Source of the DNA: Gracilaria domingensis
Taxonomy: Eukaryota > Rhodophyta > Florideophyceae > Gracilariales > Gracilariaceae
Assembly: GCA_022539475.1 (NCBI GenBank)
Contig: VCMS01000141.1
Coordinates: 62,001-126,000, forward strand
Direction of reading: 5' to 3'
DNA length: 64,000 nucleotides
This document shows positions 1 through 9,552 of the stretch, piece after piece. The notes below the pieces were generated by a model. The model saw only the letters and a program-made list of their open reading frames with translations. It had not been told where the DNA came from and ran no database searches. Numbering within the stretch: the stretch's first letter is position 1; the number at the start of each line of letters is the position of its first letter. A program made the translations under genes and the position numbers.

Positions 1-1
1 A

Positions 2-550
2 CCCTATTACGATGGACCAAGGACCTTGCGACAAGAAGTGAGTCATGCACTTGACATGGTTGCAATGCCAATTGTTGTCGACTACGAAGTTCGCAACCCA
101 GAAGTAGATTATCTAACTCTGGAAGTCGGTGGTCGTACACTAGAAGACTGGCTTGCGCCATTGGATTGTGAAGATTGGGAGAAGCACAGGGTTGTCTGGA
201 ACTGCTTCCATCTCTGCCTTAGCGTACACCACGTATATGGTCAGTACATCACAAGACGTTCTCATGAAATGCTGGGAAGGTTGGCACGAAGGCTACACCC
301 ACAAATGAAGAGACTTGGCGCTGATAGAACCATATTCCTTCTCTATCATTATGTGGTCGGAAAATATGGTCACCTCCCGCCAGCAGCAACACATGAAGAA
401 CAAGTGGTGGACTACATCCGACTTATCGGACAACGGGAGGAGTTCATTGTGGACTTCAATCCAGACCCCGACTACCCAGAGCCTCCATATCCGTTCCTAT
501 ACACCACTGAAGAAGTTTCGCGCAACGGAGCTTTGGGAACTACGATGTAA
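2..550 (+). CDS. Unrecognised protein, 5' end outside window
   Basis: The frame is open from the left edge to a TAA at 548-550, about 182 codons, so the true start lies outside the window. I do not recognise the family. The product is soluble-looking and rich in His, Trp and Tyr, with no signal peptide or membrane segment in the visible part. It contains LTLEVGGRTLEDWL early and a Pro-rich acidic C-terminal stretch (PDPDYPEPPYP). The DNA just downstream has a purine-rich run (GGTGGGGAGTG, about 590) and other repeat-like features, so the ORF may be a product of a mobile element. No integrase, RNase H or reverse transcriptase motif is visible. Being an ORF is well supported; being a host gene is not. 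Confidence 0.45.
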   Translation, partial: PYYDGPRTLRQEVSHALDMVAMPIVVDYEVRNPEVDYLTLEVGGRTLEDWLAPLDCEDWEKHRVVWNCFHLCLSVHHVYGQYITRRSHEMLGRLARRLHPQMKRLGADRTIFLLYHYVVGKYGHLPPAATHEEQVVDYIRLIGQREEFIVDFNPDPDYPEPPYPFLYTTEEVSRNGALGTTM

Positions 551-589
551 GATCTAATTCACGGCCGCCCAGGCGAAGCGACCGCTTAG

Positions 590-1620
590 GTGGGGAGTGT
601 GTGAAGATGCAGCGCAGAAGGGCGTGTGGAGAAGCATTGAAGAGGAGCGTCCGTTACGCAAAGAAAGCAGATTTTTACTAGAAGCAGCAGGAAGCCCTCA
701 GTATCAAGCAATTAGGGCGGACTCAACGCTGAATACGACGCACACCATTCAGGGTAATACGAGTCAACGGCACGTCTCCAGTTCCTACGGATTCGGCGGC
801 GCGAATTAGCTCCTGTAGCGCGGCGCGGATCCTGAAAACGGCGTCGCGGAAGCCAGCAATGTAGCCCGTGCGGTAATCGTACGTGACGTTGAAGAGAATT
901 TCGTGAATCTCGTCCACGATGGAGGCCTCCTCTGCCTCTACATCGAGGACTGAGCGGGTACGGGGTAGCATGGGAGGTGGCAGGATAAACGATAGGTGCA
1001 AGGGTGGCTGCAGCGACTCGGTGGGATGTCTGCAAGGTGACGAAGACAGTCGGGTGGCGTGATGCAGGTATATGTGCAGCACCATTCAGCAGTTGACAGA
1101 GTGGTGGCCACGTGGCAATTTACTGGGTGCACCTGAGACATTAGTCCACCAATGCATTGGGAAGGAACTGACAATTAATTAGGGAAATTGATTAATTTTC
1201 AACAAGAAATTGTTGGGAAGGAATTAATGTCTTGTTGACAAACCATTACGAACAAAACAGCTGAGGACATGTCGGTGACATGTCCCATGGAAAGGAATTA
1301 TTACTTGTCAACAAGGAGATAACCTTACATGTCATCAATCAAATGGAAACGACTCATCGATTCGGGCAAAACTAATGAAATTTCGGACAACTTTTCTGTG
1401 GAATGGAAGGCACACGCGACCTGACCTGTCTCAATGAGAAGCTGCTTCGCGTCTATAAAGAGACGGTCAAGAGACTCATTATGGCCAGGTGGTTATGACC
1501 GCATCGAAACAGCAGTTGTGGGAGGAACCAATCAAGAAACCCACACAAGACATAAATATACAAGTAGTAACTAGTGAACCTTTAGATTAGAAATACGACT
1601 AGTATGCATTCTTTGAGATT
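590..1620. repeat. Possible decayed LTR-like or repeat-derived region
   Basis: A purine-rich tract (GGTGGGGAGTG) just before a TGTG at about 598 resembles the polypurine tract and LTR start of copia-type elements. Downstream are several diverged copies of a TTGGGAAGGAA-like word (about 1157, 1214 and, as TGGAAAGGAATT, about 1288), AT-rich DNA and two TATA-like sites (about 1455 and 1642). No second LTR copy, primer-binding site or pol motif could be confirmed. This entry records repeat-like character, not a defined element. Confidence 0.2.
723..971 (-). CDS. Small hypothetical protein
   Basis: An 82-residue ORF on the minus strand starts at an ATG (complement of 969-971). It has an acidic N-terminal part, then an amphipathic middle (FRDAVFRIRAALQELIRAA) and a basic end (RRIQR). 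Composition and helix periodicity look plausible for a protein, but I recognise no family. It lies inside the repeat-like region, so it may be a chance or repeat-derived ORF. Confidence 0.22.
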   Translation of the reverse strand: MLPRTRSVLDVEAEEASIVDEIHEILFNVTYDYRTGYIAGFRDAVFRIRAALQELIRAAESVGTGDVPLTRITLNGVRRIQR

Positions 1621-2496
1621 ATTCAATGGCTCATTTCTTTATATAAACCCCTCTCCGAAGAGCGATGGTCTCTAAAATCTGGAGGGGGCAGACCACCTTG
1701 ACGACCTCACACACACTTCCTTTGGCAAACCACCACCACCCTTCAGAGCAGTCTGCTCCCCCTTGCCATCAACCTTCCTACATTCAACCCAACAGTGAGC
1801 GGCTTGGTCTCCCGCTTCACAACTCGTCTCTACGCGGCTAGTCGTGCTGCCCTGTCTTGAGCTCGCTTGCACTTCTACGCCGTCGCTTGCAACTACCAGT
1901 ACACAGTTCCGACGAACTTAGGTTGACGTTTGCGCACCCTTTGCGTTCTTTCGCTCCCCACCCAGCTGTGGACTACTCTAGTTTGCTGTCACAGGGCTGC
2001 TGATCTTTGCTGCCTACCATACGCTAGCAACAACAGAACGCTACGTTGCCGTCAACAACAGCACGACGGCTGGTACCCCCTGGTGTTTCGTTTCTGCAGT
2101 TGGATTGTCACCACTCGCGCCATTCGTCCACAAAAATGGCGTCCACAATGTGGACGTGATTCAATTGGATTGGAAGCAGCGGATTTGGTTTGATCACGCA
2201 AAAGAGAAGACGCGTGTACACGCGTGTACACGTTTGATCCGGGGTTTGGCGGGTGAGGCGTTGCGCGTCCACTCGCAACGGGCATGCACCGGGCGGCGGC
2301 GGCGGCGCGCGAGCGCAGACGCGCTCGGCGCCAGTGAGCGCGAGCGCTGCTTTTGGTTGCGTGTGCCAACGGCGTGGCGCGCGCACTGTGTTCGCATAAT
2401 GCGCTTCGCCTTCGCGCTGCGCTTGCGACCGCCCTGCCGCCGCGCCACGCCACGCCCGCGCTTTTTTTGCCGCTCACGTGGCCCGCCCCCGTCCAC
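1621..2496 (+). promoter_or_regulatory. Upstream region of the HIRA-like gene
   Basis: No convincing gene is visible. The last about 240 bp (2240-2480) are strongly GC- and CpG-rich, as in a CpG-type promoter. At 2211-2232 the self-complementary word CGCGTGTACA is tandemly repeated, ending in CG, which gives a small palindrome. Long ORFs here exist only because stops are rare in GC-rich DNA. A TATA-like TTTATATAAACC lies at about 1638-1649, probably too far upstream to serve this gene directly. Confidence 0.3.
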
Positions 2497-5400
2497 ATGC
2501 ATCTGTTCTTCCCCGCATGGCTTCGTCACGGCCGCCCCAGCGCTCCCGTGTCCATTTTCAGCGTCGACATCCAGCCGTTCGGATCCCGCCTGGCGTCCGC
2601 CGGCCAGGACTGCGCCGTCAAGATCTGGTCGCTGTCGTTCTTGGCTGACAAGGCTACCTTGTCCTCCACAGAGCCCACAATAAATACCGCCGCTCTTTCG
2701 GATAAACCCCCGGCCGGCGCCCTTCTTGCCACCCTCTCGTCGCACTCGTCCGCCGTCAACTGCGTCCGCTGGAGCCCCGACGGCTCGCTGCTTGCGTCCG
2801 CCGCCGATGACACCGTCGTGCTACTGTACGAGCTGGACACTCAGGCCTCTGCTGCGTTTGGACAGCGCGAGAACTGGCGCGTTCGCAAGCCGCTACGTGC
2901 GCATGCGGGCGATGTCACCGACTTGGCGTGGAGTCCCGACGGCGAGCGACTGGCGTCTGCAAGCGTTGACAACCTTATCTACATCTGGCATGTGAGATCT
3001 CACCGCACGCTCGTCTGTCTGCGCGGCCATACGGGGTTGGTCAAGGGCGTGGCGTGGGATCCGGTCGGCCGTTACGTCGCCTCTCAAAGTGATGATAAGA
3101 CAGTCAGAATATGGCGTACTTCTGACTGGAAAACCGAGAAAGTCATCTCCAAACCATTTGATTCCGCTGTGTACCGCGAGAACTCCATGGCCTTTTACCT
3201 GCGAATCAGCTGGTCACCTTGCGGAACACAACTGCTTTGCACCAATGCATGTAAGAGGGCGGCTGTGCATACCGCCCCAATGTTCTCCAGATCTTCTGCT
3301 TTCGACCATGATATAGGATTTATGGGCCACCGCGAACCTGTCATCAGCACGCGTTTCTCCCCTCGTTTATACCGCCCGCACCCGGCCCAGGTCGCCGCCG
3401 CTTCCGCCAAGAAGGCTAACGTTGATAAACAAAAACCACAAGACGAGAACAAACAAGCGCACGCGGGCGTTGAACAAACTGAAAACCAAAATGCATCAAA
3501 GCCTTCCACGCAGGGCGCCGCCAATTTGCAGCAACCCTCTTCTACAAACTCTTCGGACGGACAAACGCCCACTTATACCTGTCTTGCGCTCGGATCAAAG
3601 GACTGCGGTGCCACCATCTGGAAGGCTTCTGCAGTCACCCCTTTCTTCGAGATAGCACACCTTTTCGACAGTGATGTTATCGATCTTGCGTGGGGTACGG
3701 ACGGTTACACCCTTGTCGCATGTTCAACTGATGGAAGCGCGATGTATTTCCGTTTCGAACCTCAAGAGCTTGGTGAGGTGGTGTCAGAAACGGAGATGCG
3801 CTCCATTCTAACAGAAACATGGCGCGCTTTTGGAGCCGGTGTGGGTTCTAATGCCTCCGCGAGACCTATAGCTGAGACGCCATCCCAGCTTCGAATGGAA
3901 CTTACTTCGACTGAGAGATCCCCAAACGGCCAGAGTTCCGCGAAGGACCCTATACACGTCGAGACTGCTACACCAAAGCAGCCAACGGTGCCAACTTCGA
4001 ATGATAAACTGCCCGCTCCTGTTCAGGCTGCAGCGGAAGCTATCAAGAAGAAACCCACTCCCCCTGCTGATCCTAACTTCATCGCCTCTCAGACGGAGAC
4101 TAGAGTGCGAGGAGGCAAACGACGGATAACCCCGCGCCCGGTTTCCACTGTCTCTTCGACACCTATCTCCGCCTCGAAACCTCCCCTTCCTAACTCCTCT
4201 TCCTCCATGTTCTCCGATGCTCCTTTAGAAACTGCTAGCGTTCCACTACCATCGCCATCGAAACGGCCGCGAGTTAGTGCGCAGGAAGCCTCTCTCCGTG
4301 GTGAATCTCGAGTACTGAGTGCAACACGGCAGCAGAATGGGGTGCACCCTTCCTTTGCTAACGGGGACCTTGCCGCTTCCGTGCGGGTTGTACCGCCAGG
4401 AGCAAAGCCAGTATCACATGCGGCCCATCTTTACGCTCCAAGCGTCATGGGACTTAGTATGATGCTGCTTCCAGATAAAGGCGATGGCCCTGGGCGATGT
4501 CGAATGATAAGCAGAAGTGTCCCTCCGGTGATGCTAGAGTCAAAGGAACATCATGGGAATGGCGGTGGTTATGTTGTTCTTTGCTCTAGTGGAGGTAACG
4601 TTCACTGGAGGGACTTCTTTCCGAAGACTTCTCCTGTCACAGCCTTGGCCGGCATAGCCAACAAGTTCGTGGCTGTGGGAACAGCTGATGCCTCACTCTT
4701 TTTTTACTCGGCCTCTTCTGGCCGACGACTAACTCCGCCCATAGCAATTGACTCAGCCCCTTACATTCTGGAAGCACTGGCCGTTCCTCAAGAAGCGAAG
4801 GATGAAGACATGATGAGTGACCAGGAAGAAAAGGCAGAGGATTGGTATGCAGTTCTTATTTCTCGAAGTGCACTGTGTTCTGTTTTTGATATCAAGAAGA
4901 AGCAGTTAGTGTGCGCTCGGAGCGCAGTGTCGCTGATTGCCCGTCCTGCTGAGAAGGAGGGGCAAGGCAGTTTGACAGGTCGTGCCGCTTTCTATCGAGA
5001 AATATCTCAGTGCCGGGTGACCACGTACGGAGAGCCCATTCTCATCTTGTCAGACGGGCATGTATTCGTTTATTCTAGAGACTTTAGTTCGTGGTTGCGT
5101 GTAGCTGATGATAACTCTCCCAATTCTGACTACACCCGTATAGTTCCTACGCCGGGACCGGTTGGTATTTTGCGATCCCTGCAGTCGGCCAGAGGGTTTG
5201 ATAGTCGTCCTTTGCCCTCCCTGTCAGGAATGGGAGATCTTCGACGATCAGCTGTCGAATCTCTTGCGCACTTGGAATCGCTGATGGAATCTGCTATTGT
5301 CCTGGGTTCGGCCAGTGACTACCGGTATTACCTGACAAATTATGCATCCAGGATAGCAGCTGCTGTTAGTGACGACGTTGAGAATTGTATAATGCGCCTC

Positions 5401-5601
5401 CGTGAGCTTTGTGATATGCTTCTTAACAGTAAGCAACCTGAAACTGACTCGAAAGTGCTCGGTATGAGCGGCCGCAAACTTCTGAAGCAGTCAGTCCTTC
5501 CAGTTGTTTCGACAAATAGGCAGATGCAACGGTTCGTTGCTGAATATACGGAATGTCTCGACGAACTTGAGAAGCGGGCCGCGGAAGCTACTACAACTTG
5601 A
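2497..5601 (+). CDS. HIRA: HIRA-like histone H3.3 chaperone subunit
   Basis: This 1034-residue, single-exon WD40 protein is the scaffold of the HIR/HIRA complex, which deposits H3-H4 independently of replication in the nucleus. The N-terminal half has WD repeats with typical endings: SAGQDCAVKIW, SAADDTVVLLY, SASVDNLIYIW and SQSDDKTVRIW. Around residues 530-550 there is GGKRRITP, matching the HIRA B-domain that binds ASF1 (GRRRI[AT]P in animals). From about residue 645 to 900 is the conserved Hira C-terminal domain, with VAVGTADASLFFYS and GRRLTPP. The start at 2497 is the first ATG and aligns with HIRA N-termini; the frame is open further upstream without an ATG. An AATAAA lies 1 base after the stop (5603-5608). 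The linker at 360-410 is unusually rich in Lys, Gln and Asn. Confidence 0.93.
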   Translation: MHLFFPAWLRHGRPSAPVSIFSVDIQPFGSRLASAGQDCAVKIWSLSFLADKATLSSTEPTINTAALSDKPPAGALLATLSSHSSAVNCVRWSPDGSLLASAADDTVVLLYELDTQASAAFGQRENWRVRKPLRAHAGDVTDLAWSPDGERLASASVDNLIYIWHVRSHRTLVCLRGHTGLVKGVAWDPVGRYVASQSDDKTVRIWRTSDWKTEKVISKPFDSAVYRENSMAFYLRISWSPCGTQLLCTNACKRAAVHTAPMFSRSSAFDHDIGFMGHREPVISTRFSPRLYRPHPAQVAAASAKKANVDKQKPQDENKQAHAGVEQTENQNASKPSTQGAANLQQPSSTNSSDGQTPTYTCLALGSKDCGATIWKASAVTPFFEIAHLFDSDVIDLAWGTDGYTLVACSTDGSAMYFRFEPQELGEVVSETEMRSILTETWRAFGAGVGSNASARPIAETPSQLRMELTSTERSPNGQSSAKDPIHVETATPKQPTVPTSNDKLPAPVQAAAEAIKKKPTPPADPNFIASQTETRVRGGKRRITPRPVSTVSSTPISASKPPLPNSSSSMFSDAPLETASVPLPSPSKRPRVSAQEASLRGESRVLSATRQQNGVHPSFANGDLAASVRVVPPGAKPVSHAAHLYAPSVMGLSMMLLPDKGDGPGRCRMISRSVPPVMLESKEHHGNGGGYVVLCSSGGNVHWRDFFPKTSPVTALAGIANKFVAVGTADASLFFYSASSGRRLTPPIAIDSAPYILEALAVPQEAKDEDMMSDQEEKAEDWYAVLISRSALCSVFDIKKKQLVCARSAVSLIARPAEKEGQGSLTGRAAFYREISQCRVTTYGEPILILSDGHVFVYSRDFSSWLRVADDNSPNSDYTRIVPTPGPVGILRSLQSARGFDSRPLPSLSGMGDLRRSAVESLAHLESLMESAIVLGSASDYRYYLTNYASRIAAAVSDDVENCIMRLRELCDMLLNSKQPETDSKVLGMSGRKLLKQSVLPVVSTNRQMQRFVAEYTECLDELEKRAAEATTT

Positions 5602-6277
5602 AAATAAAATAGCTAACTACCATGCAACACTGCAGCAACACGATTACCATCAACAGAACTACCATTAACTCAGAACCGAAAAGTTCCGATATTGTACTGT
5701 ATATGTACCCTCTAATCGTCAACTTATCCTTGTAACCTTCACTTGCGCTTTTGAACGTGTTCAATTCAGTAGATAGTGTACCTGGTATCTCTTCGTCGCA
5801 ACGAAGTCTTTCGCAGGTTTGGACATGTATCGAGATCAGGATTTAGAGAGTAAAGCCTCTCTTTTTCCAAATTCGAGTTACTACAAAGCTGCTAGCAAAT
5901 GTAGCACTTTCTTCTTTCTTTAATAAATGTAGCACTTAATCCTCCTTACTGCTGCCCGCAGACATTTCGTGTCCTCTGCAGGCTACAGACCACTTGTCGT
6001 AGAGTAGTTATAGCTATTCCGACAATACTGGTCCGCTTAAGGTTGGTTGATGCTTTGTCCAGATCCTCATCTTCCATGGGAAGATGAGCTTCAAACTAGA
6101 ATCGGGGTATATGGTCAATTCCGGACGGTTTCTAATGATGGGCCTCTTCTGTTGTTTCGGTGGGCCGCGTGACTGCTAGGTACATTCGACAAGTGACTCC
6201 CCCAGGCGGCTTGGGGCCCATGGTGCTCAATTCAGTACAGGACGTTTTAGGCAGAGCTTCATCCGTATACTGATAGA

Positions 6278-6299
6278 ACACACACACACACACACACAC
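6278..6299. repeat. (CA)n microsatellite at the 3' side of a LINE remnant
   Basis: About eleven CA units are followed by a CT-rich stretch. The repeat sits at the 3' end of the minus-strand LINE remnant, where non-LTR elements often carry simple-repeat tails, so it may have been that tail. Confidence 0.75.
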
Positions 6300-6680
6300 T
6301 CTATCTCTCTCATTTATGATCATCTGCCCCCAATTACGAGGCAAAAATAAGGCTATATCTACATCTAGAAGTAAACATCTCTCCTGAAGAACGCCAAAAA
6401 CTTTGACGGCCATTGCTTAATCATTTCTATCATGCTTTTGTCTTTTCTTTCTCTACTCGGGGCTGGTAATTCATCCCTATGTTACGCGTTTGTTAGCGGC
6501 ATCGAAACAACACGTGATTAGCATCCTTCTTAACGTTAGTACCGCAGTTGCATCGAACATGCTTGTTCTCCATAAAAGAATCTACTGGGTGTAAGGAACT
6601 CACATGTCCTGTTGAAAACTGTGCCAAAAGAACCTCGGTTTTTCTGGCCTCGTTGCTATCTTTGATGTCGCACAATTGTA
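6300..6680 (-). mobile_element. LINE (non-LTR retrotransposon) 3'-end remnant
   Basis: The minus-strand translation of 6493-6675 contains LLAQFSTGHVSSLHPV followed by a Cys/His knuckle (CNCGTNVKKDANHVLFRC). This is the arrangement found near the C-terminus of LINE reverse-transcriptase polyproteins. Further toward the element's 3' end, in another frame, it encodes MIKQWPSKFLAFFRR before a stop near 6365. The same two peptides recur at 25.9-26.2 kb, which identifies a shared family. No reverse transcriptase domain remains, so this is a 5'-truncated, frameshifted copy. Confidence 0.7.
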
Positions 6681-6960
6681 TAATCGATTTGCTTCGTTGC
6701 TTTGATGCTGATGAATTATTGACAAAGCGTCAGCGTAGTCAATTGGAACACTAAGTTAAAGCAGCGGAAGGCTAAGACCGGACTTTGCGAGACAGTTCGC
6801 GAGATCATTTGGCGCAAATCCACAGTGACTAGGGATCCTTGAAATGTAGACTCGGCAGGTTTCACAGAGCCTTTTGAGTTCCAACGCAAGAAGTTGAAGT
6901 ATAGGACATTGCTTGCGCAGGTTTCCCTGTAAGGCGCTGATAGATACAAAATAAGGAAAC

Positions 6961-6981
6961 GTCTCTCTCTCTCTCTCTCTC
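6961..6981. repeat. (TC)n microsatellite
   Basis: About ten TC units lie in intergenic DNA. No gene association is apparent. Confidence 0.8.
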
Positions 6982-7766
6982 ATTCATGGGTACAATCGCA
7001 CAGAGTAATCCGATTTGAGTACTGTTCTAGCTTGCGTGAAGGTAGTTAGGTAACTCTTAGATTGCATGGTACTAGAAAAGTAGACAGGGAGAATTGATGA
7101 TAAAGACCTCAGCAGTGTATGTTATGCATGGCCTGAATAGATGTTGGCCTTCCTGGAGAGAGAACGCCGCTTTCTTCTTTCAGAAGAAGTGTTCCGCATG
7201 AATTCGAAATTAGGTTGTGCGCTCATAAAGAATGTGCATGTGTTTGGGTGGGCGAGTGTTTTGTGCGAAAAACACTTTGAGTGTCTTCTATAAACTATCA
7301 TATATTATACCGCAAAGGAACACTATTTCGTGAGTCAACTATCTTCTTTTCCCGTAAGTCCGAGTTAGTGTACGTCTTTGAAACTTCACACCGATCCTCT
7401 CCCCTAGCATGTAAGATACTACCCCTGAGTTGGGTTGACACTTCAACAACTTCCCACAGCTTCTTGTCTTGTCTTCTCAAAAGGGTCACAACTTTTTTGA
7501 CCCTGCTCAAAATTTTGGTGTCACGGCGTTACAATGTATCATAGAGACACGCGCCAAAGTCCAGACACTGATTTCGCTATACATACATCTACTGCATCTC
7601 CTTTTTCTCTCTACTGTTTTTCACAAGGCGATGGCACCATCCGCCGCTAGCTCATTCCTTTTCGATCTCTAGGAACTGCGTTCCCGAAACGTGCAGCGTC
7701 TCTGATAGTGGGGCAGCCCTGATACAAATTGACATTAGCAGACTCTCATACAGGTACAGTTCTGAG

Positions 7767-9218
7767 ATGGACCCACCCTTGAGCAACATATACCTCTCCG
7801 GAAAGCCACTTGACTCGTCTCCTTACGCCCCGAGCACCGAAGAATTTCACTCATTTGTCACCTACTCTCTTATCGATTCATCTGTGGCCACAACTCTTTG
7901 TGATGTATCTCTTCAGACAAGCGACGGTCATGAGATACCAGCATGTCGCGCACTACTCGCATCACACAGTGATTATTTTCGCACAATGTTTTTCTCACAG
8001 TTCGAAGAATCTAAACAGGAGACAATAAAAGTCGAGATGACCAAGCGAGTTCTTCGTCATGTTTTGATATTTGCTTATACGGGACATTGCCCCCTCTTGA
8101 AGACAATCCTGGATATGACGCGTTGTATGGACTTTGCCAAAGTCAATGCAAAGTATAAAGAGCTTGAGCTTATGGTTCAGCTTAGTGCAGCCGCTGATTA
8201 CTGTGGCCTCAGTTTGTTGCATACTTGGTGTGATTCTTCCTTGCTCTATCTCTGCAAGAGGTTTCCCGTTGTGACGTGCACTGTTCTGGCGGCAATGAGT
8301 AGCGATGCAGCACACCATTCGTCACGACCGAAGCTTCACGATGTTATTCGAAACTTCTATAAACATGCTCTGAACGTACCAGAGGGCCTTCGAAAGCGCT
8401 CTTATACAGAAGCTGTAGAACTGCAGTCTAGACGTCATAGTCTTAATCTGCCGTCCTTACGAGAAGAGCTTGACGACGTCGAAGAGGAATTTCATGGAAC
8501 GTTATATGAAAGGTCTCCATATGAAGGAAGTCCATATAGTGGATATCCACATGAGGGGCCTTCATCTGGAGGACCTCCATGGCCAAGAACTGGGTATGAA
8601 GTACATCCTCCATCGGAAAGTATCTATAGGCGGAGTCGGGGCCGTGGTCGGGGCCGAGGGCGAGGAGGGATGCAGAGGTTCCAAAGTCCTGTACACCCTC
8701 CCACTTCAGGTTATCCGTTGACGCCCACTTATGATGTGCCTGTACTTCTCACTGGGGCCGATCCGAGGATGTATGGCATCGTTGTTTTGTCGCCACAGGA
8801 TCTTAGCGAAGTGCTTCTTGGCATAGAGGATCATGTCTGCCATGAGTATTTGGTGCAATGCATCTTTTATTGGGTCACAAAAGGGACAGTTTTGAGTAGA
8901 AGGCATCGCAAACTGCGCCCACTGGAAGCAACAGCTAGTGCTGGTGCAAGTGCTCCGGAGCTGGCTAATGAAAACGAAAAAGATGAAGCCGAAGAGGGTA
9001 TCATCTGTGTTGAAAAGGGCCGTTTGGAGTGGGGGAAGAAGTTTGCGGCCAAGCTAAATCTGAAGCTGATGCGTATTCGTTTTGTGTATGACTACGTTGT
9101 TCATACCGGTCTATTCGAGAACATTGCGATGGACGGTTTGCTTCGCGACCATCTGATTTCCTCTACTCCCGCTATACAGGAAGTTTGTCGAGATCCGACA
9201 TTGAGGTTGGATGCATAG
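7767..9218 (+). CDS. BTB/POZ domain protein with Arg-Gly-rich linker
   Basis: This 483-residue single-exon protein begins at an ATG. The BTB domain spans about residues 30-160: CDVSLQTSDGHEIPACRALL, then SHSDYFRTMFFSQF and VLRHVLIFAYTGHCP, the canonical BTB order, with a longer than usual connection before the last helices. A low-complexity linker follows with Tyr/Pro/Gly repeats of the type SPYEGSPYSGYPHEG and an RGRGRGRGG box (about residues 290-300). The C-terminal half has a BACK-like helical segment (YLVQCIFYWVTKG). BTB proteins dimerise and often act as cullin-3 substrate adaptors; the RG box would also allow nucleic-acid binding. No Kelch, MATH or zinc-finger partner domain is seen, so the specific role is unknown. 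The gene is convergent with the ATP-citrate lyase gene. Confidence 0.85.
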   Translation: MDPPLSNIYLSGKPLDSSPYAPSTEEFHSFVTYSLIDSSVATTLCDVSLQTSDGHEIPACRALLASHSDYFRTMFFSQFEESKQETIKVEMTKRVLRHVLIFAYTGHCPLLKTILDMTRCMDFAKVNAKYKELELMVQLSAAADYCGLSLLHTWCDSSLLYLCKRFPVVTCTVLAAMSSDAAHHSSRPKLHDVIRNFYKHALNVPEGLRKRSYTEAVELQSRRHSLNLPSLREELDDVEEEFHGTLYERSPYEGSPYSGYPHEGPSSGGPPWPRTGYEVHPPSESIYRRSRGRGRGRGRGGMQRFQSPVHPPTSGYPLTPTYDVPVLLTGADPRMYGIVVLSPQDLSEVLLGIEDHVCHEYLVQCIFYWVTKGTVLSRRHRKLRPLEATASAGASAPELANENEKDEAEEGIICVEKGRLEWGKKFAAKLNLKLMRIRFVYDYVVHTGLFENIAMDGLLRDHLISSTPAIQEVCRDPTLRLDA

Positions 9219-9552
9219 TTTCGAGAACTTCTGTACTAGTGAATAACATTCGCAACCGTTGCTGTATAGATGGGGAGAAGAGAGGAGCGGCAATGAAGCA
9301 CGCTGCTCCGAGTATAAGAACACCCAAACTCAGAAACAGCCATCCGGTATGAGTTGAACCTAGTGCTCGGCTTTTTTTGCTGATTGAGTAATCTACGTGT
9401 AGTAGATTATGCATCTACCAGAAGATACAATGCCACATGCAACGACAATGTATTTTACGTGACGGAGCACCACATCGATGTGCAGATTGGTGCGATATGT
9501 GCTGAGGATGAGATTATTTCCGAAGGCAGTTTGCCACAACTCGCGTTCATAT
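9219..9552. other. Convergent 3' intergenic region
   Basis: This 334 bp lies between the stops of two convergent genes. No ORF of note or other structure is seen. Confidence 0.6.

Larger units (their letters stand above)
5602..7766. other. Intergenic DNA with LINE remnant and microsatellites
   Basis: No host gene is visible. The segment holds a CA-type microsatellite (6278-6299), a LINE C-terminal remnant on the minus strand, and a TC microsatellite (6961-6981). ORFs of 60 to 90 codons on both strands show no recognisable family apart from the LINE piece. The last about 150 bp are the presumed leader of the BTB gene. Confidence 0.6.

Noticed and set aside
2105-2745. Long overlapping ORFs on both strands upstream of and over the HIRA start
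   Set aside because: They lie in GC-rich DNA where stops are rare, have Arg/Ala/Pro-biased composition and no motif. They are shadows of the promoter and HIRA frame.
6278-6310. CA/CT repeats as a possible CRISPR-like or regulatory array
   Set aside because: A plain microsatellite without spacers; eukaryotic context.
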